Positions 9,619 to 21,700 of a stretch of DNA of 64,000 nt are shown piece after piece. The stretch spans positions 7,872,001 to 7,936,000 of the forward strand of contig NZ_CP147913.1 in NCBI RefSeq assembly GCF_037414475.1. Reading direction: 5' to 3'. Under the pieces are notes generated by a model that had not been told where the DNA came from, ran no database searches, and worked only from the letters and a program-made list of their open reading frames with translations. This DNA comes from Myxococcus stipitatus. GTDB taxonomy: Bacteria > Myxococcota > Myxococcia > Myxococcales > Myxococcaceae. Numbering within the stretch: the first letter of the stretch is position 1; each line of letters begins with the position of its first letter. Made by a program: the position numbers and the translations under genes.

Positions 9619-9638
9619 CCCGCCCTTTGGCGGGTTTT
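9619..9638 (+). terminator. Intrinsic terminator before gltI
   Basis: Perfect 6-bp GC stem CCCGCC/GGCGGG with a CTTT loop, followed by TTTT. It lies 18 bases after the stop of the RG/TPR gene and about 90 bp before the gltI start. It should separate, or attenuate between, the gltD-H group and gltI-gltJ. Confidence 0.8.
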
Positions 9639-9730
9639 GCATGATTGCTCGGGGGCGCTCGCGGCCGGTAAAGTCCGGCGGCTGGCGCCCCCGCTGCATT
9701 CCTTTTTCACCCCCGAGGCCCGCCCTCCCC

Positions 9731-12700
9731 ATGCAACCGTCCACGTCTCCTCGACCCACGCTGCGCGTGTCCGATGACCGGAGCTTCGTCGAAGCCGAGG
9801 CCGCGCTGGAGAAAGCCGGCCGAGTGGAAGAGCTGATCCGCCTGTACGAGGGCCGCTCGCGAGATGTCACCGCCGACGAGGCGGTGCGTCTGTTGTGCCG
9901 TGCCGCGGAGCTCGCGCATGACCGTCAGCGCAACGCGCCGCGCGCGGAGGAGTTGCTCAAGCGCGCGCTCCTGGTGGCGAGAGAGCCGTTGCCCGCGCTG
10001 CGGGGCCTCAAGCGTCTGCACGAGTCGAGGCAGGATGCCGCCGCGCTCGCGGACGTGTTGGAGCGGTTGGGTGGCGCCACGCAGGGCGAGGAGAGCGCGG
10101 GCCATTACCTGAAGGCCGCGGACCTCTACGAGCAGAAGCTCTTCCGCCGGGACAGGGCGGTGCTGTGCCTGCAGCGCGCGGCGCGAGCGAAGTCGGACCG
10201 AGCCATCTTCCGCCGCGTGCGGCAGTTGTTGTTGTCCGAGGAGCGGTTCCAGACGGCGTTCGAGGCGCTGGAGCGTGAGCGCGAGGCGCTGGGCGACGCG
10301 GGCATGGCGGAGGAGTACGCGGCGCTGGCGGAGCGGCTGGTGGATGACCCCACCGAGCACGAGCTGGCGCAGCGGGTGTTGGATGTGGCGCGGGAGTTGG
10401 AGCCGCAGAACGCGCGCGTGGAGAAGACGAGCCGGGCGCTGCAGCGCTTCGAGCAGACGTGGCGCGACCGCGTGCGGATGCTGCGCAGCATGTCGTTGGA
10501 GGAACGGGACCGGAAGAGCGCGGCGCGGCTGTCGTTGCTCGTGGCCAAGCTGTTCGCCTGGTACGACCCGGGCTCCGCCGGCAAGGTGAAGGAGGCGTTG
10601 GACCGGTGCTTCCTTCTGTGGCCGGGAATGCCCGAGGGGCTGTCGCTCATCGAGAAGATGGCGGCGCGCGCGGGCGGGGACTTCGCGCCGGCGATTGCGC
10701 AGATCGAGGCGATGGCGGGCGAGGTGAAGGACCGCGGCGCGCAGGTGGACCTGTGGCTGCGCGTGGGCACGCTGCGCCTGGGGCGGTTGAATGACGCGCC
10801 GGGGGCACTCGCGGCCTTCGAAAAGGCCGTGGCGGCGGACGCTTCGCGCGCGGATGCGGCGAGCCTCACCGCGGAGCAGTTGTTGGAGGGAGGCCGGGCG
10901 GCGGACGCGGTGGCGGTGTTGGAGCGCTACCTGGTCACGGTGAAGGACAAGCCGAGTCAGGCGGCCATGCGGCTGCGTCTGGCGGAGCTGTGTCTGTCGC
11001 AGCTCAAGGATGGCGCGGCGGCGCGGACGCACCTGGAGGCGGCGCTCAAGCTGGACCCCTCGCATGCGCTCGCGGCCTTCCAGCTCGCGCGACTCCTCGC
11101 GGAAGACGAGGAACTCGAGGCCGTGGTGCCGCTCCTGGACCTGGCGCTGCTGGCGCCTCGGCCGAGGGCGGAGCGGGTGGCCTTCTGCGAGGCGCTCGCG
11201 CTGATGTTCGAGGAGAAGGAAGACGCGCACGGCGCCTTCGAGGTGCTGTCGCGGGCGCTGGAGTTGGACCCCGCGCGGCCGCTGCTGTTGGGCACGGTGG
11301 TGGAGCACGCGGAGAAGGCGAACGCGCGTCCGGCGCTGGCGCTGGCGCTGCAGCGTGCCGCTCAAGCGGCGACGGTGGCGGAGGTCTCCGCGACGTTGTG
11401 GAGGCAGCTGGCCCTGTTGCTCCAGGGGCCGCTGGCGGACCCCGTGCGCGCGGAGGCGGCCTGGCGCGAGGTGTTGGCGCGACTGCCTGGAGACGCGGCG
11501 GCGGCGGAGGCCGTGAAGTCGTTGCAGGCGGCCGCGGCGCTCGCGGACGACCCGAAGGCTCGGCTGGAGGCGGAGGTGACGCGGCGCGAGGCCGCTGGCG
11601 CCGCGCCGGAGGAGCTGGAGCCGTTGGTGCGCGAGTGGGTGCAGCTCGCGCCGGAGGAAGTGGGCGCGGTGCAGCGGCTGCAGGGGCTGTGCGTGGCGTT
11701 GTCGCGCTTCGATGAAGCGGCGGCGCTGGCGGGTCGGCTCGCTGCGCTGGCGGAGACGCAGCTCGAGCGCAACGAGTGGACGGCGCGTCAGGCGAAGCTG
11801 TACGCCGAGCGGCTGGGACGTCAGCAGGACGCGGCGGACCTGTTCCTCGGGCTCCTGGCGGAGAACGTGTCCACCGGCGTGGTGGTGGGCGGGCTGGAGC
11901 GTCTGGCCGCCGCGGGAGTTCGGTCGCACGAGGTGACGGAGGCGTTGGCCTCGCACTACGGGCGCGCGGGTGACCACCAGCGCCAGGTCGCGGCCCTTCA
12001 GCAGCAGTTGGACACCACGACGGAGCCGGCCGCGCGCAAGCGGCTCCTCTCGCTGCTGGCGAGCATTCACGAGAAGCAACTGGCCGACAGTCGCGCGGCC
12101 TTCGACACGCGGGTGCGCGGAGTTCGAGAGGACCCGAAGGACGAGGCCTCGCGCGCGGAGGCGCTGCGTCTGGCGCGTGACTTGTCCGCGCACTCGGAGC
12201 TGGGGCGCGTGCTGCGCACGTTGGCGGCGGAGTTGGAGGAGCCGGCCGTGGCGCTGTCGCTGCTCACGGAGGCCGCGGGGCTGACGGAAGAGGGCGGGCT
12301 GGTGGCGGATGCCATCGTCGCGCTCGAGGCGGCGGTGGAGCGGGCCCCGGAGTCGGGCGCGGTGTTGCAGCGGCTGGTGCGGCTGTATGGGCGCGCAGGC
12401 CGAGCGGCGGATGCGGAGGAACTCCTTCGCAAGCGCATCCATGGCGCGCGCGGAGCGGAGCGTCTGGAGTTGCTGCTCCAGCTCGTGGACCTGAACACGG
12501 AGCTGGGTCGTCCGGCGCAGGCCGCCGAGGCGCTCCAGTCCGCGCTCTCGCATGGTGCCGAGGAAGGGCGGCATCTGCCGCGCCTGGCGGAGCTGTATGA
12601 GAAGGCGGGCCGCACGCGCGAGCTGGGCGACACGCTGGCGCGGATGATTGCCCTGGCGGAGTCGGCGGGTGAGACGGACAAGGCGGCGCGGCTGAAGCTG

Positions 12701-15700
12701 CGCCGGGCGCAGCTGCTGCAAGGGTTGCAGGACGGCAGCGCGGAGGCAGTGCAGAGCTACTCGGACATCCTGATGCAGCGTCCGTCGGACCCGGACGCCA
12801 TCGCGGCGCTGGAGGCCATGTTGGCCTCCGGGACCGCGCGCGAGGCCGCGGCGCGAGTGTTGGTGCCGGCGCTGGAGCGGACCAAGGACCACCGCAAGCT
12901 GGTGGCCACGCTGGATGTGCTGGCGGAGGTGGCCAAGGACGACGCGGCGCGCGTGCAGGTGCTCCGGCAGGCCGCGCAGGTGCATCTGGCGCACCTGCGG
13001 CAGCCCGAGCTGGCCTTCGCCGCGCTCGCGAGAGCGTTGCGCCTGGCTCCGGGGGACGCGGGTCTGCGCTCCACGGCGAGGCAGGCGGCCGAGGACGCGG
13101 ACGCGCTGGACAGCTACGCGGAGATCATCGGCGAGCTGGCGGAGGAGGGGGACGTCGGCCCGGCGCGTGTGGCGCTCCTTCGCGAGCTGGCCGAGGTGCA
13201 CGAGAAGAAGCTCGACGACAAGGCCGGCGCGGTGAAGGCCCTGCGCGCGCTGTTGGCGCAGGAGCCGGGCAACCTGGAGAGCCTGCGCGCCTTGCAGCGT
13301 CTGCACCGCGCGGGTGAGGAGTGGGCCGCGCTGGCCGAGGTGCTGGAGAAGCTGGCCGGCGCGACGCCGGAGCCCGCGGAGCAGCTCGCGTTCCTTCGCG
13401 AGGCGGCGCTGCTGCACGAGACGCGGCTGTCGGACCCGGAGAGCGCGGCGGAGGCGTGGCGCGCCATCGCGCAGCGCGACTCGGCGAACCGCGAGGCCGC
13501 GGCCACGTTGGACCGGCTCTACACGGAGCTGGAGCGGCACCAGGACCTCGCGTGGGCGCTGGCGCTTCGCCGCACCCAGGAGGGCCAGAGCCCGCAGGGA
13601 CGCGAAGTGTCGTTCCGGTTGGCGGAGCTGCAGCGCACCGTGCTGGACGACCCGAACGCGGCGCTTGGGCTCTACAAGCGCATCCTCTCCGAGGACTCGG
13701 GGCACCCGGGCGCTCGGGGCGCGCTGGAGTCGTGGGTCAAGGCGGCGGTGCCCACCAGTGGCGCGGCGTTGGAGGTGTTGGACCCGGTGCTGGCGCAGGT
13801 GGCGGACCATGCCCGCCGCGTGGCGCTGCGCGAGGCGCGGATGGAGTCCGCGCTGACGGCGGAGAAGACCCACCTCGCCACGGAGATTCGCCACATCTAC
13901 GAGCGCGACATGCGCCAGCCGTCGCTGGCCTTCATGTCGGCGGTGAAGTCCTTCGCGCAGGGCCTGGACCGGGAAGGTGTGCGTCCGGACCTGGAGCGGC
14001 TGGCTCGCGAGACGGGCTCGCACGAGGTGCTGGCGGAGATCTTCGAGTCCGCCGCGGTCGAACTCACCGCGGGCGACCCGGCGGCGCTGGACTTCCTGCG
14101 CCGGGCGGCGGAGCTGCGCGAGACGTTGGACCAGCCCGAGGAGGCCGCGCGGCTCTGGAAGAACCTGCTCGCGGACGCGCCGCAGGACCGGCAGGCGCTG
14201 GAGGCGCTGTCCCGGCTGTACGAGAAGGGGCAGAACGCCAAGAGCCTCTCCGAGGTGTACACCCGTCAGGCCCAGCTCTCCCAGAACGCGGAGGAGCGGG
14301 TGGGGCTCTTGCTCAAGGCCGGCGAGGCCTACGCCAACGCGGGTGAGGATGCACGTGCGGTGGAGACGTACCGCTCGGCCCTGGCGCTGCGGCGGGTTCC
14401 CGAGGGCCTGCTCGCGCTCGAGAAGTTGTACGCGAAGGGGCGGCGGTTCGTGGAGCAGGCGGACGTGCTGGACCAGCTCGCGGACGGCGCCACGGACGAT
14501 GGGGCGCGGCGGGGCTGGTTGCTGAAGCGCGCGCAGCTCCTGGAGAAGGAAGTGGGTCCCGCCGAGGCGCTGCCGGTGTACCGCCGGCTGCTGGAGCTGG
14601 CGCCGGGAGATGGCCAGGTGGTCGCGGGCCTGGAGCGGTTGATGGCGCACGAGGGGCCTCGCGTGGAAGCGGCGCGGCTGCTGGAGCCTGTCTACCGGGG
14701 CTTGAACGACGCGCGGAAGCTGGTGGAGGTCCTGGACGTGTTGCTGCCCGGCGTGGCCCCGGAGCGGCGGCTGGAGGCCATCCAAGAGGCGGCGACCCTG
14801 CGCGAGGCGCTGGGGCAGACGTCGCTCGCGTTCGTCTCGCGGCTCAGGGCGTTCAACGAGTACCCGCAGGAGACGTCGGTTCGCGACGAGCTGGAGCGGT
14901 TGGCGGCGGACTCCGGTTCGTTCGAAGAGGTGGCGGGCGCGTACGAGGACCAGCTCGAGCGCGGCGCGCAGGAGCCTCTCGCGGGCGATTTGTGGCGGCG
15001 GTTGGCGACGCTCTACGACAACCGTCTCAAGCGCTATGACCTCGCGGTCCGCGCGCTCGAGGAGGTGAGTCGCAGGGACCCGAAGAACAAGGGTGTGTTG
15101 GAGTCCATTGCCCGCGTCCATCGGCGCACGGGGGCGCACCGTGAGCTGGCGCTGGTGATGCGGCGGCAGGTGGCGGCGGATTCGAACGCGACGTCGCAAG
15201 TGAACCTGCTGTTCGAGTTGGCGCACCTGGCCGAGGAGACGCTGGCGGACAAGGCGCTGGCGGCGCAGTCGTACCGAGAGGTGCTCGCGCTGCGTCCCGA
15301 GAACACCAACGCGCTCAAGTTGCTGGGCCGTGTGCTCGCGGACATGGAGCGCTGGCCGGAGCTCGCGCAGCACATCGAGCGGGAAGTGCAGCTCGCGGAC
15401 GAGCGTGGCGCCCAGGAAGAGGCGTCGGACTTGCGCGTGCGGTTGGGCCGGTTGAAGTTCTCGCGCCTCGATGACCCGCGTGGATCGCTGGAGCTGTACC
15501 AGGCGGTGCTGGCGCGGCGGGCGGGGCACGCGGGCGCGGTGGGGGCGTTGGAGGAGATGGCGCGCTCGGAGAGCCCGCTGCGAGGCGCGGCCGCCAGCGT
15601 GTTGGAGCCCGTCTTCGTCGCGGTGGGCAACCATCTGAAGCAGGTGGAGATGTTGGAGTCGCGGGTGTCGGCGGAGGCGGTGCCGCAGGAGCGCGCCGCG

Positions 15701-18700
15701 TTGTTGCGCCGCATCGCGGAGATGTACGCCGGGCCGTTGGAGAACGCGGAGATGGGCTTCCTGGCGGCGACGCGTGCCCTGCGCGAGCTGCCGGATGACC
15801 TTCGCTCGCTGGAGCTGTGCGTGTCGCTGGTGGACCGCGCCGAGGCTCCCGAGGAGCTGAGCGCGATCATCGTCGAGGTGGCGCCCAAGGCGGGAGATGC
15901 ATCGAGGGCGGAGCTGTACCGGGCGCTGGCTCGGTTGCAGACGGACCTGGGCGAGCCCGCCGACGCGCTGGCATCATGGAAGCGGGTGCTGGAGCTGCGT
16001 CCCACGGACGTCGAGGCGCTCGACGGCACGGTGCGCTTGGTGGCGTCGCAGGGCAAGCCCACGGAGCTCCTGGAGGTGTTGCGCCGTCAGCTCGCGGTGG
16101 CCGAGGAACCGGCGCGCCGCGCGGCGGTGCTCCTGCAGATTGGATTGCTGCAGGAGGAGCAGCTCCAGGACGCGCTGGGCGCGCTGGCGACCTTCCGGCG
16201 CCTCTTGGAGCTCAAGCCGGACGACATGGCCGCGCTGGAGCGGATGGAGGCGCTCTGCCAGAAGCAGGAGCGCTGGCCGGAGCTGGCGGATGTGCTGGCC
16301 CGCCGCATCGCGCTGATGCCGCCCGAGGCGGGGCTGGAGCTGAAGTTCCGGCTGGCCTCGGTGCGCGAGACGCGGCTCCTGGACCGGACGGGCGCCTTGG
16401 CGCTGTACGGCGAGGTGCTGACGGTGCAGCCCAACCATCCCGCCACGGTGACGCGGATGGAGGGACTGGTGGCGCGCGAGCCGCAGAACCTGCTCGCGGT
16501 GGAGACGCTGCTGCGCGCCTTCCGCGCGAGTGGGGATGTGCCGCGCCTGGCGCAGCTCATCGAGACGCGCGTGGGTGTGTCCACGGACGCGTTCGAGCGC
16601 AAGGCCCTGTTGGGGGAGCTGGCCACGCTGCGCGAGGCGCAGGGTGAGTCGGAGCTGACGTTCCTGGCGCTCTTCCGCGCGTTCAAGGAGGACCCGAACG
16701 ACGGCGAGGTTCGCAGGCGCCTGGAGAACTCGACGGATGCCTCCGACAGCTACGACGAGCTGGTGGCGGCGTACGAGGAAGCGCTGCCGCGCGTGGCCGA
16801 GGCCGCGGACGCCGCGCAGGTGTGCCTGAAGCTGGGCCAGTTGCTGGAGTCGAAGCTGCGCGATTCCGACCGCGCGGTGACCTACTACGAGCGCGCGCGC
16901 ACGCTGCACGCGGCGGTGCAGGGCCGGGCGCTGGTGGCGCTGGACCGTCTGTACCTGGAGTTGCAGGCGTGGCCGGAGCTCGCGGGCATCCTGGAGGCGC
17001 TGGTCGCCAACGCCACCGAGCAGGCCGAGCGCATCGGGTATCTCTTCCGCCTGGGGCAGCTCTACCAGGAGCGGCTGGACAGCCCTGACCGCGCGGCGAA
17101 CGCGTATGAGGCCATCCTCAAGCTGGAGCCGGGACATCTGGCGTCCGCGCGGCTCCTGGAGAGCATCTACGAGGCGGCCTCCGCGTCGGAGAAGCTCTAC
17201 GCCATCCTCAAGCTCCAGTCGGACAAGGTGGTGGGGCCGGAGCGCGACCGCGTCGTCGCGAAGATGGCGCAGGTGTCCGCGGAGGGCTTGTCGGACCTGG
17301 GCGGCTCCATCGAGCTGTACCGCGAGCTGCTGGCGAAGAACTCGCGCAACGAGCAGGCCTTCTCCGCGCTGGAGTCACTCTACGAGCGCGCGGACCGGCC
17401 CCAGGACCTTCGCGAGCTGCTCGAGGGACGCCTGGCGCTGACGCTGGACCCTCGCGAGGTGGTGCGCCTCAACGAGCGTCTGGGGCGCGTGGTGTACCGG
17501 CTGCTCAAGCAGCCGGAAGCCGCCGTGCCGTACTTCAAGGCGGCGCTGGACCGTGATGCTCGCAACCGCGCGGTGCTGGACACCTTGCGCGACCTGTACG
17601 ACGAGACGGAGCAGCGCGAGGAACTCGTGGGAGTCCTTCGCCGGCTGATTCCGCTTCAGGAGAACAGCGAGGGCGTGAAGGCGCTGCGCCTGCGCCTGGC
17701 GGAAGTGCTGGCGGGGATGGGCCGCCGCGAGGAATCCCTGGACGCCGCTCGGCGTGCGCTCGAGGTGGAGCCGCACCAGGTGGTGGAGCTGGACCGGGTC
17801 CATGCGCTGTTCATCTCGCTGCGCGCGTGGAACGACGCGGTGCGTGCGCTGGAATTGAAGGTCCAGGTGCACCTGGTGGCCGAGGAGCGCGAGCACGCCG
17901 TCACCACGTACTTCGAGGTGGCGGACTTGTGGGCGGGACAGGGCGGCAAGCCCGAGCAGTCCTCGGGTGCGCTCGAGAAGGTGCTGGAGCTGGACCCCGC
18001 GAACCGCACGGCCTACGAGCGCGTGTGCACGCTGTACCGGACGTACAACGACTGGCGCGCGTACGCGACTGCGGTCGACCGCTACCTGCCTCACTTCGTC
18101 ACGGACGAGGAGAAGCTGGCCGCGCTGCGCGAGCTGGCTCGGGTCCAGGAAGAGCGACTGGGGCAGAAGGACGTGGCCTTCCTCGCGTTGTGCCGAGCGC
18201 TGCAGATCGACGCGTCGGACGACACGCTGCGCGAGGAAGTGGAGCGGCTGGCGGACGAGACAGGCAGCCACGAGGAGCTGGCCGCGGTCTACGAAGAGGT
18301 CGCTGACGAGCTGCCGAAGGGGCCGCTGGCGGAGCGGCTCTACGCCACGCTCGCGCGAGTGCACGACACGCGGCTGGATGACCCCAAGGCCGCCGAGGGC
18401 GCGTTCCGGAAGATTCTCGAGTTCGACCCGACCAACGCCACCGCGCTGGACGGCCTGGCGGCGGTCTTCCACCGGCGCGGCCACGAGCGCGAGTACGTGG
18501 TGGCGCTGGAGCAGAAGCTCGAGGCCGCGGGCTCCATCGAGCAGCGCAAGAGCATCCTCCGGGAGATTGCGCGCGTCTGGGACGAGAAGCTGGATGACCC
18601 GTCGGAGGCGGCCAGCGCGCTCCTGCGTGCCTTGGAACTGGAGCCGGACGCGGAGACGCTCGGAGTGCTCACCGCGCTGTACCGGCGGCAGCGCGCGTGG

Positions 18701-21700
18701 CGGGACGTGGCCATGACGCTGTTGCGTGCCCGGGACCTGGCGGATACGGCCGAGGAACGCGCGCGCATCCAGGTGGAGGTGGCGGGTGTCTTCGAGCGCG
18801 ACATCGCCGATGACGACTCCGCGGTCTCCGCCTATCGCCAGGCGCTGGAGCTGGACCCGGTCAACCGCGAGGCGCTGGAGTCGCTGGAGCGGTTGCACAC
18901 CAAGATGGACCAGCCCGCGGACCTGCTCGCCATCTACGAGCGGATGCTGGAGCTGAGCGAGGACTGGCGCGAGAAGGTCCGCGTCCTGTTCCGCAGCGCG
19001 ACCATCTGGGAGGACAAGTACCAGAACCCCGCCAACGCGGACGTGTGCGTGGAGGGCGTGCTCTCCATCGACCCGCAGAACGTCCAGGCCATCAAGGCGC
19101 TCATCCGCTTGCGGCGGGCCCAGTCGCGGTGGGAGGACCTCATCACGGCGTATGAGCGTCAGCTCGCGCTGGCTGTCAGCCCACAGGAGCAGGCGGAGCT
19201 GTATGTGGACATCGGCAACGTCCAGTACCAGCAGCTCAAGGCCGTGGACCGCGCCGTCAACAGCTACCACGCGGCGCTCGCGGCGGACCCGGAGAGCCGT
19301 CCCGCGCTGCACGCGTTGGGCAAGCTCTACGAGCGCAGCGGCAACTGGCCCTTCGCGCTGGAGATGCTGCAGAAGGAAGCGGAGCTCGCCGGCCAGTCGA
19401 AGGACGCGGTGGAGCTCTACTTCCGGCTCGGGAAGATCAACGAGGACATGCTGATGGACACGGGCAGCGCCCGGAACGCCTATCAGCAGGCCATCGCCAT
19501 CGACGTGGGCCACCTGCCCAGCATCCGCGCCCTCAAGGGCATCCAGGAGCAGGAGAAGGACTGGAGCGGCTACGAGCAGACGCTGCGCCAGGAAGCGGAG
19601 CAGACGGAGGACCCGGCCGCCAAGGGGCGTGCCCTGTTGGATGTGGCGCGCTACCACGCGGAGACCCGCGAGGACCGTGAGACGGCGACGGGCTACTGGG
19701 AAGAGGCGCTCAAGCACATCCCGGACAGCCTGGAGGCGTCGAGGGCGCTGGCGGACGTCTACATCGCCCATGAGGAGTGGGCCGACGCCGAGCGGATGTT
19801 GGACATCGTCACGCGCAAGCTGGCGGAGAAGGCGGCGGTGGAGAAGGACGCCGCTGTTGCCGCGGACCTGTGCCGTCAGCTCTACCGCCTGGGCTACGTG
19901 GCGGAGAAGCTGGGGCGGCGCGACAAGGCGCTCAGCTGCTACGAGACAGCGTACGAGCGCGATGCGACGTACCTGCCGGCGCTGGAGGGCTACGGCAACC
20001 TGCTGGTGCAGACGCGCCGCTACGAGGGGGCGCTCAAGGTCTTCCAGACCATCCTCATCCACCACCGCGAGGAGCTCACGGACCTGGAGGTGGTGGAGGT
20101 CTACTGGCAGCTCGGTGACATCCACGCCGCGCTGAACCAGTCGGACCGCGCGCAGAACCACTTCGAGAAGGCGCTGGCCATCGACCCGGGGCACGAGCCG
20201 ACGCTGCGGGCGCTCGTCATCCTGATGGACAAGGCGGGCCAGTACGAGAAGTCCGCGGACCTGCGCCAGCAGCTCGTGGGCGTGCTCGAGGGCGAGGCCA
20301 AGGCGAAGGTGTACCTGGACCTGGGCCGCATCTCCCGGGACCAGCTGCACGACCCATACATGGCCATCGATGCCTTCACGGGAGCGCTGAAGGTCCTTCC
20401 GGACGCGCTCGAGGTGATGGACCAGCTCTATGTGCTCCTTCGCGAGACGCGTCAGGGACAGAAGGCCGCGGATGTACTCGCGCGCATGCTGGCGCTGCCC
20501 ACGTTGTCGTCCGAGCCTCACAAGGCCAAGCGCGTCTGGTTCGCGCTGGGCGAGCTGCGCCGCGATGACCTGAAGGACGTGGAGGGCGCCGCGCAGGCGT
20601 TCAACGCCGCGTTGGACCTGGACCCGCGCTTCGTCGAGGCGTTCAGCTCCCTGGAGGCGATGCTTGGTGGGGCTCGCCAGTGGAAGTCACTGGAGGAGAA
20701 CTACACGAAGATGCTGGGCCGGCTGCCCAAGACGCCGGAGACCCATGTCGCGCGCATGGCACTGTGGCGCGCGTTGGGTGACCTGTACCACCAGGTGCTC
20801 AAGCATCCGGAGGGCGCGGTGGCGGCCTATGGCGTGGCCGCCAAGGGGCTGCCCGATGATGCCGGCGTGCAGGAGGCGTTCGCCGAGCTCGCCAGCACCA
20901 TGCCGGGCAAGGAAGAGGAGGCCATCGCCGCGCTCCGTCGCGCGTTGCCTCACACCGAGTCTCCTCGCAGGGTGTGCGGACAGCTCGTCCGGTTGGCGGC
21001 GCTGCGCAAGGACTACGACCTGGCGTGGCTCGCGGCCCAGGCGGCGTCGGGGCTCTTGGGTGAAGAGGGCGAGGACGAGAAGGAGATCCTCGTCAAGCTG
21101 GGGCCCCACGCGAAGAAGAAGGAAGTCGCGCAGCGGCCGGTGGACGACCAGCTCTGGCACTCGCACCTGTTCCACCCGAAGGCCCGAGGTCCCCTGGCGG
21201 AGCTGCTGGGGCTGCTCTTCGCGAAGGCGGGGCACCTGTATGCTGCGCCCTTCACCCAGTACCAGTTGGTGCCGAGAAAGCACCGCATCGACGTGGCCAG
21301 CGCGCAGGAGTACCATGTGCACCACTACCGCTACGTGGCGCGCCTTCTGGGCATGGAGGCGGTGGAGCTGTACTCGCCTTTCCTCGTGGCGACGCGCGAG
21401 CGCATGGCGAAGCGCTCCAACGAGCCGGCCCCCGAGCCGCAGGTCAATGTCGAGCTGCTCCAGACTCACCCCTCCAGTGTGCGCGTGGGTGGGAAGTACT
21501 TCGCGGAGCAGGGGCAGAAAGAGGTGTACTACCTGCTGGGGCGGACGTTGGCGCTGGCTCGGCCGGAGCTCGCCTTCACGCAGTACGTGCCCGCGGAGCG
21601 GCTGGAGGCCATCCTCCAGGCGGCCCTGAACCTGGTGGTGGGCAACGTGCGCATCGCCGAGTCCCTGCACGGCGTCGAGCCCGAGCGGCGCGCCTTGGAA

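Noticed and set aside
9707..15634. 1975-codon open frame on the minus strand inside gltI
   Set aside because: Shadow of a high-GC TPR gene: Leu/Arg/Gln/Pro-rich with no domain, no RBS, fully antisense to a well-supported gene.
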